Shown here: one piece after another, positions 25,411 to 33,111 of the stretch
Layout: each line of letters opens with the position of its first letter
Numbering within the stretch: position 1 is the first letter of the stretch
Source: JAWWPY01 sp964412845
GTDB taxonomy: Bacteria; Actinomycetota; Actinomycetes; Streptosporangiales; Streptosporangiaceae
Direction: 5' to 3'
Assembly (NCBI GenBank): GCA_964412845.1
Contig: CAYPQM010000035.1
Coordinates: forward strand, 1 to 45,171
DNA: 45,171 nucleotides
Position numbers and translations under genes: made by a program
The notes under the pieces: model-generated
What the model saw: the letters and a program-made list of their open reading frames with translations, nothing else
Databases searched by the model: none
Told to the model about the DNA's origin: nothing

Positions 25411-26685
25411 GTGACCGCACACCAGCCTCCCGGGACAGGATCCTCCCTGGCCACCGGCGACATCGATCTCTCCGATACGGCATTCTGGGGACTGCCCACG
25501 GCGGACCGGCAGGCCGCCTTCGCCCGGCTGCGGGCCGGCGACCATCCGCCCTTCTTCGCCGAGCCGGAGTCACCTTTCGCCGAGCAGGGCCCTGGGTATT
25601 ACGCGCTGGTACGCCATGCGGATGTGACCGAGGCCAGCAGGAACCCCGGGGTGTTCTGCTCCAGCCGGGGCGCGACGAGCATCCTCGATCTGCCCGCTGA
25701 GTTCAACGAGTATTTCGGCTCGATGATCAACATGGACGACCCCCGGCACGCACGGCTGCGCCGGATCGTGTCCCGTGCCTTTACCCCGCGGATGATCGGG
25801 AAATTCGAGCAGGACGTGGCGCGGGTGGCCACCCAGATCGTCGATGACCTGCTGGCCACCGGTCCCTGCGACTTCGTGGAGCAGGTAGCCGCGCGCCTTC
25901 CGCTGACCATCATCTGCCAGATGATGGGCGTCTCGGACAGCAATTACGACATGGTGCTGCGCAACACCAACATCATCCTGTCCGGCGCCGACCCCGACTT
26001 CCTCAGCGATGACATCGGCGAAGCGGTCGGCCAGATCCTGGGCGCCGGTCAGGAACTGGCCGATCTCGTCACCAGCCTGGCCGTGGCGCGAATCGCCGAC
26101 CCGGCCGACGACCTCGTCTCCTCCCTGGTCACCGCGAACATCGACGGCGAGCAGCTGACCAGCGCGGAACTCGCGTCGTTCTTCATCCTGCTCGTGGTGG
26201 CCGGAAACGAGACCACCCGCACCGCGATCTCGCACGCGCTGATGCTGCTCACCGAGCACCCCGCGCAACGCGCACTGCTGCTGGACGCCTTCGAAGACCG
26301 GATCGGCGGGGCGGTGGCGGAAATCGTCAGGTACGCCTCGCCGGTCATGTTCATGCGGCGGACGCTCACCTGCGACTACACCATGAACGGCCACGATTAC
26401 CGGGCCGGCGACAAGACGGTGCTCTTCTACTGGTCGGCCAACCAGGACGAGACGGTCTTCGCCGATCCGGCGCGGTTCGATATCACCCGCTCACCCAACC
26501 CGCATGTCGGCTTCGGCGCGGCGGGCCCACATTTCTGCCTGGGCGCGCATCTGGCCCGCAGGGAGATCACCGTCATGCTCCGCGAACTGCTGGGCCGCGT
26601 CCCCGACATCGCCACGGCCGGGCCGCCGGACCGGCTGCTGTCCAGCTTCATCAACGGCATCAAGCGCCTGCCCTGCGAATTCTGA
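25411..26685 (+). CDS. Cytochrome P450
   Basis: Soluble bacterial class I P450, a haem monooxygenase needing ferredoxin and reductase partners that are not in the window. I-helix oxygen-binding motif AGNETTRT at about 264, ExxR as EIVR at about 304, and the haem loop VGFGAAGPHFCLGAHLAR with Cys about 376. 424 aa is normal. The loop and the helix after it resemble actinobacterial CYP families acting on steroids or fatty acyl chains, but family assignment needs a percent-identity search. GTG 25411 has GGAGGTAA 8 bases upstream, the strongest ribosome site in this part. Confidence 0.96.
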   Translation: MTAHQPPGTGSSLATGDIDLSDTAFWGLPTADRQAAFARLRAGDHPPFFAEPESPFAEQGPGYYALVRHADVTEASRNPGVFCSSRGATSILDLPAEFNEYFGSMINMDDPRHARLRRIVSRAFTPRMIGKFEQDVARVATQIVDDLLATGPCDFVEQVAARLPLTIICQMMGVSDSNYDMVLRNTNIILSGADPDFLSDDIGEAVGQILGAGQELADLVTSLAVARIADPADDLVSSLVTANIDGEQLTSAELASFFILLVVAGNETTRTAISHALMLLTEHPAQRALLLDAFEDRIGGAVAEIVRYASPVMFMRRTLTCDYTMNGHDYRAGDKTVLFYWSANQDETVFADPARFDITRSPNPHVGFGAAGPHFCLGAHLARREITVMLRELLGRVPDIATAGPPDRLLSSFINGIKRLPCEF

Positions 26686-26781
26686 TGGCTCGGCGAATTC
26701 TAGTAACAAGATGTGATCACAAGACCGCAGCGTGTATAACTGGAAACCCCTGGCTTTCCGGGGACCGCGCCGCGCCGAGGG

Positions 26782-26836
26782 ACCTTCGTCCGCTGGGCGG
26801 CGCCACCCGGGGGCGTGGCGCCACCAGGACGAAGGT
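26782..26836. terminator. Large two-tier hairpin between convergent genes
   Basis: Outer arms ACCTTCGTCC (26782-26791) and GGACGAAGGT (26827-26836) pair perfectly, enclosing inner arms GGCGCCAC (26799-26806) and GTGGCGCC (26815-26822). It separates the P450 gene from the pterin dehydratase gene and could serve as a bidirectional terminator. Confidence 0.6.
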
Positions 26837-26853
26837 GCCGGAGCCGGCCGGCG

Positions 26854-27132
26854 TCAGGTGAGCTGGCTGATCCGGCGGGCCAGGGCGAAATCAGCGGCCG
26901 TCAGGCCACCGGCCGAATGAGTCGACAAGGTCAGCGTCACCCGGTTCCACTGGATCAGGATGTCCGGATGGTGATTGGCATCCTCGGCCAGGTAGGCGAC
27001 CGCACCCAGGTACAGCATGGCCGCCCGGAAGTCGGTCAGCGCGGTGGCGGTGGTGATGCTGTCGCCGGCCCGGGTCCAGCCGGGCACAGTCGCAAGCTCG
27101 GCCGTGATGGCGTCTTCGGTAAGCAGTTCCAT
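26854..27132 (-). CDS. 4a-hydroxytetrahydrobiopterin dehydratase (PCD/DCoH)
   Basis: Small enzyme that dehydrates 4a-carbinolamine pterins, or a moonlighting dimer. Reads VPGWTRAGDSITTATALTDFRAAMLYLGAVAYLAEDANHHPDILIQWNRVTLTLSTHSAGGLTAADFALARRI in pieces: the ANHHPDI..NRV..LSTHSAGGLT pattern with the catalytic His pair and third His is complete. 92 aa is normal. ATG 27132 has no strong ribosome site. No phenylalanine hydroxylase gene adjoins, so its pterin partner is not evident. Confidence 0.94.
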   Translation of the reverse strand: MELLTEDAITAELATVPGWTRAGDSITTATALTDFRAAMLYLGAVAYLAEDANHHPDILIQWNRVTLTLSTHSAGGLTAADFALARRISQLT

Positions 27133-27182
27133 GGTCGGAGACTAGCCCGCGGCCGCGGCACGGACGGCCGGTAACGACGCCA

Positions 27183-28169
27183 TCACGGCAGCCACCACAA
27201 GCGAGAGGCGTATGCCGTGCACGGCGCGACGGTGACCTGCGTTCCCGCCACCAGGCTGGCTCCCGGATCGCGCAGGCACCCGCCGGTCAGCACGTTGCGC
27301 AGCTGTCCGGTTCCCGATGCCGTCCATTGCTGCCAGGTGAGGCTGTCGCACCGGCGCAGCCGGACGTTGGCGTAGGCCGCCTTTGACGCGACCGCGGCGC
27401 AGAACTGGCCACTGCGGATCGTGCCGCCCACCGCGCTCCACTGCTGCTGGCGGACACCCGTCCCGCAACTGCCGGTCACCACCGGCGCATTCTGCCCGTA
27501 TTGCGCGCGGGCCAGGCACACCCCGAGCAGCGCGCTGGCCACGGTGCCCGACCGCAAGCCGTCGACCGCCGCCTGAACTGCGCTGACATAACGGGAATAC
27601 CCCCCGCCGGTGTACCCGGCCCACGCGGCGAAGTTCGTCCCGCGCCCGCTGACCGCATAAGCGGCGTTCGCGTTGCACTGGGGGTCGAACGCGCAGATAT
27701 CGGAGATGCCGGATTGGCCCGCGCTGTCGAGCTGCCACAGGCCGCGGTCGTAAATGCCGGGACAGACGATAGGCGGATAAACCCCGTCATGGCCGGTGGA
27801 GTCGCAGAAGTAGACCAGCGACCGGCCACCGGATTCGGCCACGCAGACCGCGCCCGCCGTTACCAGGCTGCCGTTGTTGGCCCAGCCGGCGGCGGTCGCG
27901 TAGCTGGCGCAGGTCTGCGCCGCCGATGCGGCCTGCGCGGCGTTCAGCGGCCCGGGCGAGCCGGGCGAGCCGGACACCGCGAACGGCACTGCCTGGTGGG
28001 GTCCTGGTGCGCGCACGGGGCCGGCCGCCGCTGCGGCGGCGGGGCCTGCGGCCGCTGACACGGCGGGCTGCGGGGTGGTCCCCGCGGCCGCGACGCCGCC
28101 CGTGAACAGGACGGCCACTGCGGCCAGGAAAAGAGCCCGGGTTTTCAGCCGGGCGATGAACGCGAGCAT
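27183..28169 (-). CDS. Secreted lysozyme-like protein with ricin-B-type lectin domain
   Basis: A Sec signal peptide (RLKTRALFLAAVAVLFTGGVAAAG) leads into a Pro/Ala/Gly-rich linker, then a transglycosylase/lysozyme-like domain (AVCVAESGGRS with the expected catalytic Glu, YDRGLWQLDS, CNANAAYAVSGRGTNFAAWAGYTGG) and a C-terminal beta-trefoil region with QQQWSAVG, WQQWTASG and LWWLP, the QxW-like repeats of carbohydrate-binding ricin-B domains. It probably binds and cuts cell-wall glycan outside the cell. ATG 28169 has AGGGGAGC upstream; the frame opens 39 codons earlier without a signal peptide. A 10-bp hairpin lies in its 5' region (28212-28234). 328 aa. Confidence 0.88.
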   Translation of the reverse strand: MLAFIARLKTRALFLAAVAVLFTGGVAAAGTTPQPAVSAAAGPAAAAAAGPVRAPGPHQAVPFAVSGSPGSPGPLNAAQAASAAQTCASYATAAGWANNGSLVTAGAVCVAESGGRSLVYFCDSTGHDGVYPPIVCPGIYDRGLWQLDSAGQSGISDICAFDPQCNANAAYAVSGRGTNFAAWAGYTGGGYSRYVSAVQAAVDGLRSGTVASALLGVCLARAQYGQNAPVVTGSCGTGVRQQQWSAVGGTIRSGQFCAAVASKAAYANVRLRRCDSLTWQQWTASGTGQLRNVLTGGCLRDPGASLVAGTQVTVAPCTAYASRLWWLP

Positions 28170-28211
28170 CGTTGCTCCCCTCGCTCTGGGCGGATGCCAA
28201 TCCCGCCACAT

Positions 28212-28234
28212 GGCCGCGTGCGGGGCACGCGGCC
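28212..28234 (-). promoter_or_regulatory. Strong hairpin in the 5' region of the secreted lysozyme gene
   Basis: GGCCGCGTGC and GCACGCGGCC pair perfectly around a 3-base loop, 43-65 bp before the start of the secreted lysozyme-like gene and inside the gap to gcvT. I looked for a c-di-AMP (ydaO) or glycine riboswitch here and did not see either consensus. Confidence 0.4.
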
Positions 28235-28348
28235 CTCGAGGGGCTGTGATGGCCAGCCACCTAGCCATCCCGGCTGAGCCTAACACCAGGCCCCGGTAGG
28301 CTAGCCCGCGCAGGCCAGCCGCCCGTACCGGCCTTGGAGTGCGCGCAG

Positions 28349-29512
28349 ATGACCATGCCCGACGCCGCAGAGCCGCGACGCACGCTGTCGCGTCCGGATC
28401 CGCCGCGACCTACCCCGCTGCTGCGGGTGCACGAGCGGCTTGGCGCCACCATGACCGGCTTCGCCGGCTGGCAGATGCCGCTGCGCTATCGCAGTGAGAC
28501 AGCGGAGCACCAGGCGGTGCGCCGGGCCGCTGGCCTGTTCGACCTGTCCCACATGGGCGAGATCGCCGTCACCGGGCCGGCCGCGGGCGCGGCGCTCGAC
28601 TACGCGGTGACCGGGCGGCCGTCCGTGATAGCGCCTGGTCGCGCCCGGTACACGATGATCTGTGCCGAGGACGGCGGCGTGCTCGACGACCTGATCATCT
28701 ACCGGCTCGCCGACGAGGAGTTCCTGGTTGTCGCGAATGCCGCCAACACCCCGGTAGTGCACGAGGCTCTCGCCGAGCGGGCCGGTGGCCACGACGCCCG
28801 GGTCACTGACCGGACCGCCGAGTACGCGCTGATCGCGATCCAGGGGCCAGCCGCCGCGCGGATCCTCGGGCCGCTCACCGACATCCCGCTCGACGGCGTG
28901 AAGTACTACGCCAGCCACCGGGCCCGCGTGTCGGGCCACGAGGTGCTGCTGGCCCGCACCGGTTACACCGGGGAGGACGGCTTCGAGCTGTTCACCAGCC
29001 CGGCCGACGCCGAGCCGGTGTGGACGGCGCTGACCGACGCGGGCTCCGGCGACGGCCTGGTACCCGCGGGCCTGGCCGCGCGCGATACGCTCCGCCTTGA
29101 GGCCGGCATGCCGCTGTACGGCAGCGAACTCGGCCCTGAGCTGACACCGTTCGATGCCGGGCTGGGGCGGGTGGTCACCTTCGGCAAGCCGGGCGACTTC
29201 GTCGGCCGGGCCGCGCTGCAAGCCCGCGCGCAGGCCGGTCCCGGCCGGGTGCTCGTCGGCCTGGTGGGCGGCACCCGCCGGGTCCCGCGGCACGGGTACG
29301 CCGTCCTGTGGGACGGCCAGGCCCGTGGCACGGTGACCAGCGGTGCCCCCTCCCCCACCCTCGGCGTGCCGATCGCGATGGCCTACGTCGACCCAGAGGT
29401 CGCACGGCTGGCGCCCGGTGACACCCCGGACGGCACGCTCGCGATAGACATCAGGGGCAGCGCCGAGCCGGCCCGCCTGGTGGACCTGCCGTTCTACCGC
29501 CGGGCGGACTGA
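28349..29512 (+). CDS. gcvT: Aminomethyltransferase, T-protein of the glycine cleavage system
   Basis: Transfers the aminomethyl methylene from lipoyl H-protein to tetrahydrofolate, releasing ammonia. Reads TPLLRVHERLGATMTGFAGWQMPL, FDLSHMGEIAVTG, DGGVLDDLIIYRL, ARTGYTGEDGFELF, GLAARDTLRLEAGMPLYGSEL, GRVVTFGKPGDFVGR: the complete family signature including the folate-site Asp region. 387 aa is normal. ATG 28349 is chosen because TTGGAG lies 8 bases upstream; a TTG five codons earlier and an ATG two codons later are alternatives. gcvH follows after 89 bp and a PLP-enzyme gene overlaps gcvH. gcvP is not in the window. Confidence 0.97.
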   Translation: MTMPDAAEPRRTLSRPDPPRPTPLLRVHERLGATMTGFAGWQMPLRYRSETAEHQAVRRAAGLFDLSHMGEIAVTGPAAGAALDYAVTGRPSVIAPGRARYTMICAEDGGVLDDLIIYRLADEEFLVVANAANTPVVHEALAERAGGHDARVTDRTAEYALIAIQGPAAARILGPLTDIPLDGVKYYASHRARVSGHEVLLARTGYTGEDGFELFTSPADAEPVWTALTDAGSGDGLVPAGLAARDTLRLEAGMPLYGSELGPELTPFDAGLGRVVTFGKPGDFVGRAALQARAQAGPGRVLVGLVGGTRRVPRHGYAVLWDGQARGTVTSGAPSPTLGVPIAMAYVDPEVARLAPGDTPDGTLAIDIRGSAEPARLVDLPFYRRAD

Positions 29513-29601
29513 AGCGCCGTCCGCCACCACCGCCAGAGACCAGCCAGACGCCAACCCCCAGATGCCAGACCCAGGTGCCAAACCCAGATGAGAGGGAAAC
29601 C

Positions 29602-29988
29602 ATGAGCGTCCCGGACGAACTGCGCTACACCGCGGAACACGAGTGGGTAGCCGTCAACGGCACCGTCGCGTCCGTCGGCGTCACGGACTACGCGCAAAGT
29701 TCCCTCGGCGACGTGGTTTACGTCTCCGTCCCCGCGGCGGGCACCGCGGTGACGGCTGGTGAGCCGTGCGGCGAGGTCGAGTCCACCAAGTCCGTCAGCG
29801 ACATCTACGCGCCGGTGGACGGTGAGGTGATCGAGGCGAACCCGGAGATCGAGGATGACCCCGGGCTGGTCAACTCCGACCCGTACGGAGCTGGCTGGCT
29901 GCTGCGGATCCGGCTGGCCGACGACGAGCCGCTCGATGGCCTGCTGACCGCGGAACAGTACGCTGAGCTGATCAAAGAGGCTGAGTGA
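29602..29988 (+). CDS. gcvH: Glycine cleavage system H protein
   Basis: Lipoyl shuttle of the glycine cleavage complex. ELRYTAEHEWVAVNG at the N-terminus, ESTKSVSDIYAPVDGEV with the lipoylated Lys, and NPEIEDDPGLVNSDPYGAGWLLRI. 128 aa is the normal size. ATG 29602 with AGAGGGA 5 bases upstream; an earlier GTG is open but lacks a site. Its stop codon overlaps the next gene start by four bases (GTGA), implying translational coupling. Confidence 0.98.
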   Translation: MSVPDELRYTAEHEWVAVNGTVASVGVTDYAQSSLGDVVYVSVPAAGTAVTAGEPCGEVESTKSVSDIYAPVDGEVIEANPEIEDDPGLVNSDPYGAGWLLRIRLADDEPLDGLLTAEQYAELIKEAE

Positions 29989-31196
29989 CCGGTCCCGGCC
30001 CGTCTGACCTGCAGCGGTACAACGCGGCGACCGCGCATCTGGAGCCGCCGTTCGCAGCGGTCGACCTGGCCGCGCTGCGGGCCAACGCGGCGGACATGAC
30101 CCGGCGGGCCGCCGGGAAACCGATCCGGCTGGCCAGCAAGTCGGTACGCTGCCGGGCCGTGATCGAGCAGGCCCTGGCGATGACCGGGTTCCGCGGGATC
30201 ATGGCCTTCACGCTGCCTGAGGCGCTCTGGCTGGCTGGCTGCGGCACCAGCCAGGACATCCTGGTCGCCTACCCCACCGCCGACCGGGCCGCGCTCGCCC
30301 GGCTGGCCGGCGATCCGGTGGCCCGGGCCGTCATCACCGTGATGATCGACTGCCCGGAGCATCTCGACATGATCGAGAAGGCGGCCGGCCAGGTCCGCGA
30401 CGCCGGCCCGGTCAAGGTCTGCATCGACATCGACACGGCCTATGTGGCGCTCGGCGGCCGGATGCGGGCCGGGGCCCGCCGCTCCCCCGTCCGCACTCCT
30501 GCCGACGCGGCTGGCCTGGCCCGGAACGCCGCCGCCCGGCCCGGAATCCGGCTGGCCGGCATCATGGCCTACGAGGCGCAGATTGCCGGGGTCGGCGATA
30601 ACCCGGCCGGACGGCAGTACTACGCCAGGGCCGTGCGGTACATGCAAAAGAAATCTGGTGCCGAACTGGCCCGGCGGCGCGCGGCGATCGTCGCCGCGGT
30701 GCGGGCCGTAGCGCGGCTCGACTTCGTCAACGGCGGCGGTACCGGCTCCATCGAGAAGACCACCACCGAGGAAGCGGTGACCGAGATCGGCGCGGGCTCC
30801 GGCCTGTACCAGCCCTGGCTGTTCGACAGCTACCGCGGCTTCTCCGGGCAGCCCGCGGCGCTGTTCGCGCTGCCTGTGGTGCGCAGGCCAGGGCTGGGCG
30901 TGGTCACCGTGCTCGGCGGCGGGTACCTGGCCTCCGGCCCGGCCCAGGCCAGCAGGCTGCCCCAGCCCTACCGGCCGGCCGGGCTGCGCCTCGACGCCCA
31001 GGAGGGCGCGGGCGAGGTGCAGACACCACTGCTCGGGCCGGCGGCCGACGGGCTGGCCATCGGTGACCGGGTCTGGTTCCGGCACGCCAAGGCCGGTGAG
31101 CTGTGCGAGCGGTTCACCGAGCTGCACCTGATCGACGGGGCCTCGGTGACCGCGACCGTGCCCACCTACCGGGGCGAGGGCCACGCTTTCGCCTGA
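29985..31196 (+). CDS. D-threonine aldolase / D-serine dehydratase-like fold-type III PLP enzyme
   Basis: An alanine-racemase-like N-terminal PLP barrel (FAAVDLAALRANAADMTRRAAGKPIRLASKSVRCRAVI, with the Schiff-base Lys in RLASKSVR) followed by the D-serine-dehydratase-like C-terminal domain with GDRVWFRHAKAGELCERF, where the His and Cys would bind the metal of this family. 403 aa. GTG 29985 overlaps the gcvH stop as GTGA. Related enzymes split D-threonine to glycine plus acetaldehyde or deaminate D-serine to pyruvate; in an operon with gcvT-gcvH a glycine-producing aldolase role is attractive but inferred. The substrate cannot be told from sequence. Confidence 0.87.
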   Translation: MTGPGPSDLQRYNAATAHLEPPFAAVDLAALRANAADMTRRAAGKPIRLASKSVRCRAVIEQALAMTGFRGIMAFTLPEALWLAGCGTSQDILVAYPTADRAALARLAGDPVARAVITVMIDCPEHLDMIEKAAGQVRDAGPVKVCIDIDTAYVALGGRMRAGARRSPVRTPADAAGLARNAAARPGIRLAGIMAYEAQIAGVGDNPAGRQYYARAVRYMQKKSGAELARRRAAIVAAVRAVARLDFVNGGGTGSIEKTTTEEAVTEIGAGSGLYQPWLFDSYRGFSGQPAALFALPVVRRPGLGVVTVLGGGYLASGPAQASRLPQPYRPAGLRLDAQEGAGEVQTPLLGPAADGLAIGDRVWFRHAKAGELCERFTELHLIDGASVTATVPTYRGEGHAFA

Positions 31197-31211
31197 CCGC
31201 GGCCCGCTGGC

Positions 31212-31472
31212 CTACCTGCGGCGGCGGCGGATCAGGTAGGCGGCCACCCCCAGGGCGAGCACCGCGGCCGCCACACCGCCGACCGCGCGCTGGACCTCCG
31301 GGCGCGCGGCTTGCTCACGGGCCTGGTTGGCCACCCGCCGTGCGGCGTTGCGCGGGCTGACCCGCTCGGTCAGGGCGTCGATGGTGCGCGCGAGGTTCTC
31401 ACGGGTGCGCTCGATTTCCGTGACCAGCGCATCCGGGTCGCGTGTCGCGACCGCACCGTCGCCATCCGCCAT
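31212..31472 (-). CDS. DUF3618-family small membrane protein
   Basis: 86 aa. RDPDALVTEIERTRENLARTIDALTERVSPRNAARR is the amphipathic helix of DUF3618, followed by a single C-terminal transmembrane helix (VGGVAAAVLALGVAAYLI) and RRRRR. Such proteins are common in actinobacteria, often near phage-shock-type or membrane-stress genes; function unknown. ATG 31472 has GAAGGGAAGG upstream. The much longer open frame upstream is antisense to the GNAT gene. Converges with the PLP-enzyme gene (15 bp). Confidence 0.85.
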   Translation of the reverse strand: MADGDGAVATRDPDALVTEIERTRENLARTIDALTERVSPRNAARRVANQAREQAARPEVQRAVGGVAAAVLALGVAAYLIRRRRR

Positions 31473-31589
31473 CGAAACCTTCCCTTCTTTACCCAACGTT
31501 TCGTTGCCGGCCAGTCTCCCAGGCGCACCGGGGGTGCGCGCGGCCGGCGTCAGTATTCGATCATGCCAGGGGCCGTAGCATGTCACGAC

Positions 31590-32102
31590 ATGGACGATCC
31601 GCTGCGGCTGCGACCAGTTGATGAGGATGACCTGCCGCTGCTGTACCGGCTGACCGGCGACCCGGAAGCCACCGGCGAGTATGCCTGGTTCGGGTGGCGG
31701 GATCCCGGCGAGTTCCGCCGCCCCTGGATGGAGAACCGCTTGCTGGGCGACGACGGCGGCATGCTGATCGTGGCGAAGGGCTCCGAGTCGCTCGGGCTGA
31801 TGAACTGGCATAAGCACAGGATCGGCCGGGTCGCGCACTACTGGGAGGTCGGCATCGCCCTCGCGCCGGAGGCGCGCGGCCAGGGATACGGCACGCAGGC
31901 GCACCGGCTGCTCGTGGCGTACCTGTTCGCGCACACGGTGGTGAATCGCATCCAGGCCACCACCGAGGCTGGCAACGTTGCCGAGCAGCGGACCCTGGAG
32001 AAGGCCGGGTTCACCCGTGAGGGCGTGCTGCGCGGGATCGGCTTCCGCGACGGCCGGTGGGTGGACGGGGTGCTCTACAGCATCCTGCGCGCCGAGGCCT
32101 GA
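31590..32102 (+). CDS. GNAT acetyltransferase, RimJ/RimL type
   Basis: LRLRPVDEDDLPLLYRLTGDPEA at the start, YWEVGIALAPEARGQGYGTQAHRLLVAYLF as beta-4 plus the acetyl-CoA pyrophosphate loop (RGQGYG), and TEAGNVAEQRTLEKAGFTREGVLRG, the terminal motif of N-terminal/ribosomal-protein-type acetyltransferases. 170 aa. ATG 31590 starts the domain; ATG 31563 and earlier starts are open, but the preceding part is antisense to DUF3618. Substrate unknown. Confidence 0.87.
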   Translation: MDDPLRLRPVDEDDLPLLYRLTGDPEATGEYAWFGWRDPGEFRRPWMENRLLGDDGGMLIVAKGSESLGLMNWHKHRIGRVAHYWEVGIALAPEARGQGYGTQAHRLLVAYLFAHTVVNRIQATTEAGNVAEQRTLEKAGFTREGVLRGIGFRDGRWVDGVLYSILRAEA

Positions 32103-32304
32103 CCCGGGCCGGCCGGCCGCTCTACGGCGGCTGGAACCTGCGTATCGGCAGCGACTACGCACCCGCTGCTACGTAGTGACTACGGATGCGCGGCCAGGTC
32201 CGGTCACGTTCAATCCTCCCATCCGCCGTATGCGCGCCGCGCCATGCGCCTGCGCGATCGGGCGGTCATGGCCGAGAACAGTTTCAATCCATGGGAGACA
32301 TGAC

Positions 32305-32937
32305 ATGCGGGGCATCGCAGTGACCCTCTTTGCCGCTACATCCGCAGTGCTGCTGACCGCCTGCGGCTCATCGACCGGCCCGCCGTCCGGGTCCGCCAGC
32401 GGCGGGGCAACGCAAGCCGCGACCAGCGCCCCGGCCTCAGCGACGGCGAGCCAGTCCGCGGTGGCCACCTCGCTTGACCCCTGCCAGCTGGTCACGAGTT
32501 CCGAAGCGTCCTCGCTGGCCGGCACCTCGTTCGGAAGCGGAAAGGAGGAAACCAGCAGCGGCGGCGGGAGGCAATGCGTGTACGGCTACCAGACAGCGAA
32601 CGTGTTCACGGTGGAAGTCGGCCAGGCGCAGGACACCGCCACCGCGCAGGCGGACTGGTCGCAGGCTCAAGCCCAGGCGAAGGCTTTGGTCAAGGAGAAG
32701 CTGCCCGCCGGGATGCATGTGTCCCTGAACACCAGCGATGTTGCCAACCTGGGTGATCGGGCGTCCACCGTGTACGGGAGCACCAGCATCTCGGGGCAGG
32801 CGGTCGGCCTCAGCGGGATCTACGTCCTCAAAGGCGCGACCTTCTTCGCCTTCCAGGACCTCCTCCTCGGCCACGCTCCGCCCAGCACCGCAGCGATGCA
32901 GTCCGAAGCGCAGACGACCCTAAGCCGGGTGCCCTGA
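32305..32937 (+). CDS. Secreted lipoprotein, DUF3558-like
   Basis: A lipoprotein signal peptide (RGIAVTLFAATSAVLLTACGSS, lipobox LTAC) is followed by a Ser/Thr/Ala linker and a globular domain that starts DPCQLVTSSEASSLAG and contains CVYGYQTANVFTVEVG; the DPC..LLT..EA..L pattern is that of DUF3558-type lipoproteins of actinobacteria. 210 aa. ATG 32305 with GGGAGA upstream. The function of the family is not known to me. It converges on the secreted phosphatase gene with a terminator hairpin between. Confidence 0.85.
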   Translation: MRGIAVTLFAATSAVLLTACGSSTGPPSGSASGGATQAATSAPASATASQSAVATSLDPCQLVTSSEASSLAGTSFGSGKEETSSGGGRQCVYGYQTANVFTVEVGQAQDTATAQADWSQAQAQAKALVKEKLPAGMHVSLNTSDVANLGDRASTVYGSTSISGQAVGLSGIYVLKGATFFAFQDLLLGHAPPSTAAMQSEAQTTLSRVP

Positions 32938-33073
32938 CGCTAGCTGCAGCTGCTCTTGTAGGTGAAGGGCTGGAGATCGCCGCGCCCCCGGCGCGCGTGA
33001 CCGAGCCAGGCTGACCGGGTGAGATGGGCCCGGCTCGGGCTACCGGGCCATGACCTCAGCTATCCCGGCCCTG

Positions 33074-33104
33074 GGGCCCGGCCGGCCTGCTGCCGGCCGG
33101 GCCC
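33074..33104. terminator. 13-bp perfect hairpin between convergent genes
   Basis: GGGCCCGGCCGGC and GCCGGCCGGGCCC pair around a 5-base loop, 8 bp after the secreted phosphatase gene. No U-run. Probably its terminator. Confidence 0.7.
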
Positions 33105-33111
33105 GGGCCGG

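Noticed and set aside
28170..28348. Glycine riboswitch before gcvT
   Set aside because: The conserved glycine aptamer core could not be found in the gap.
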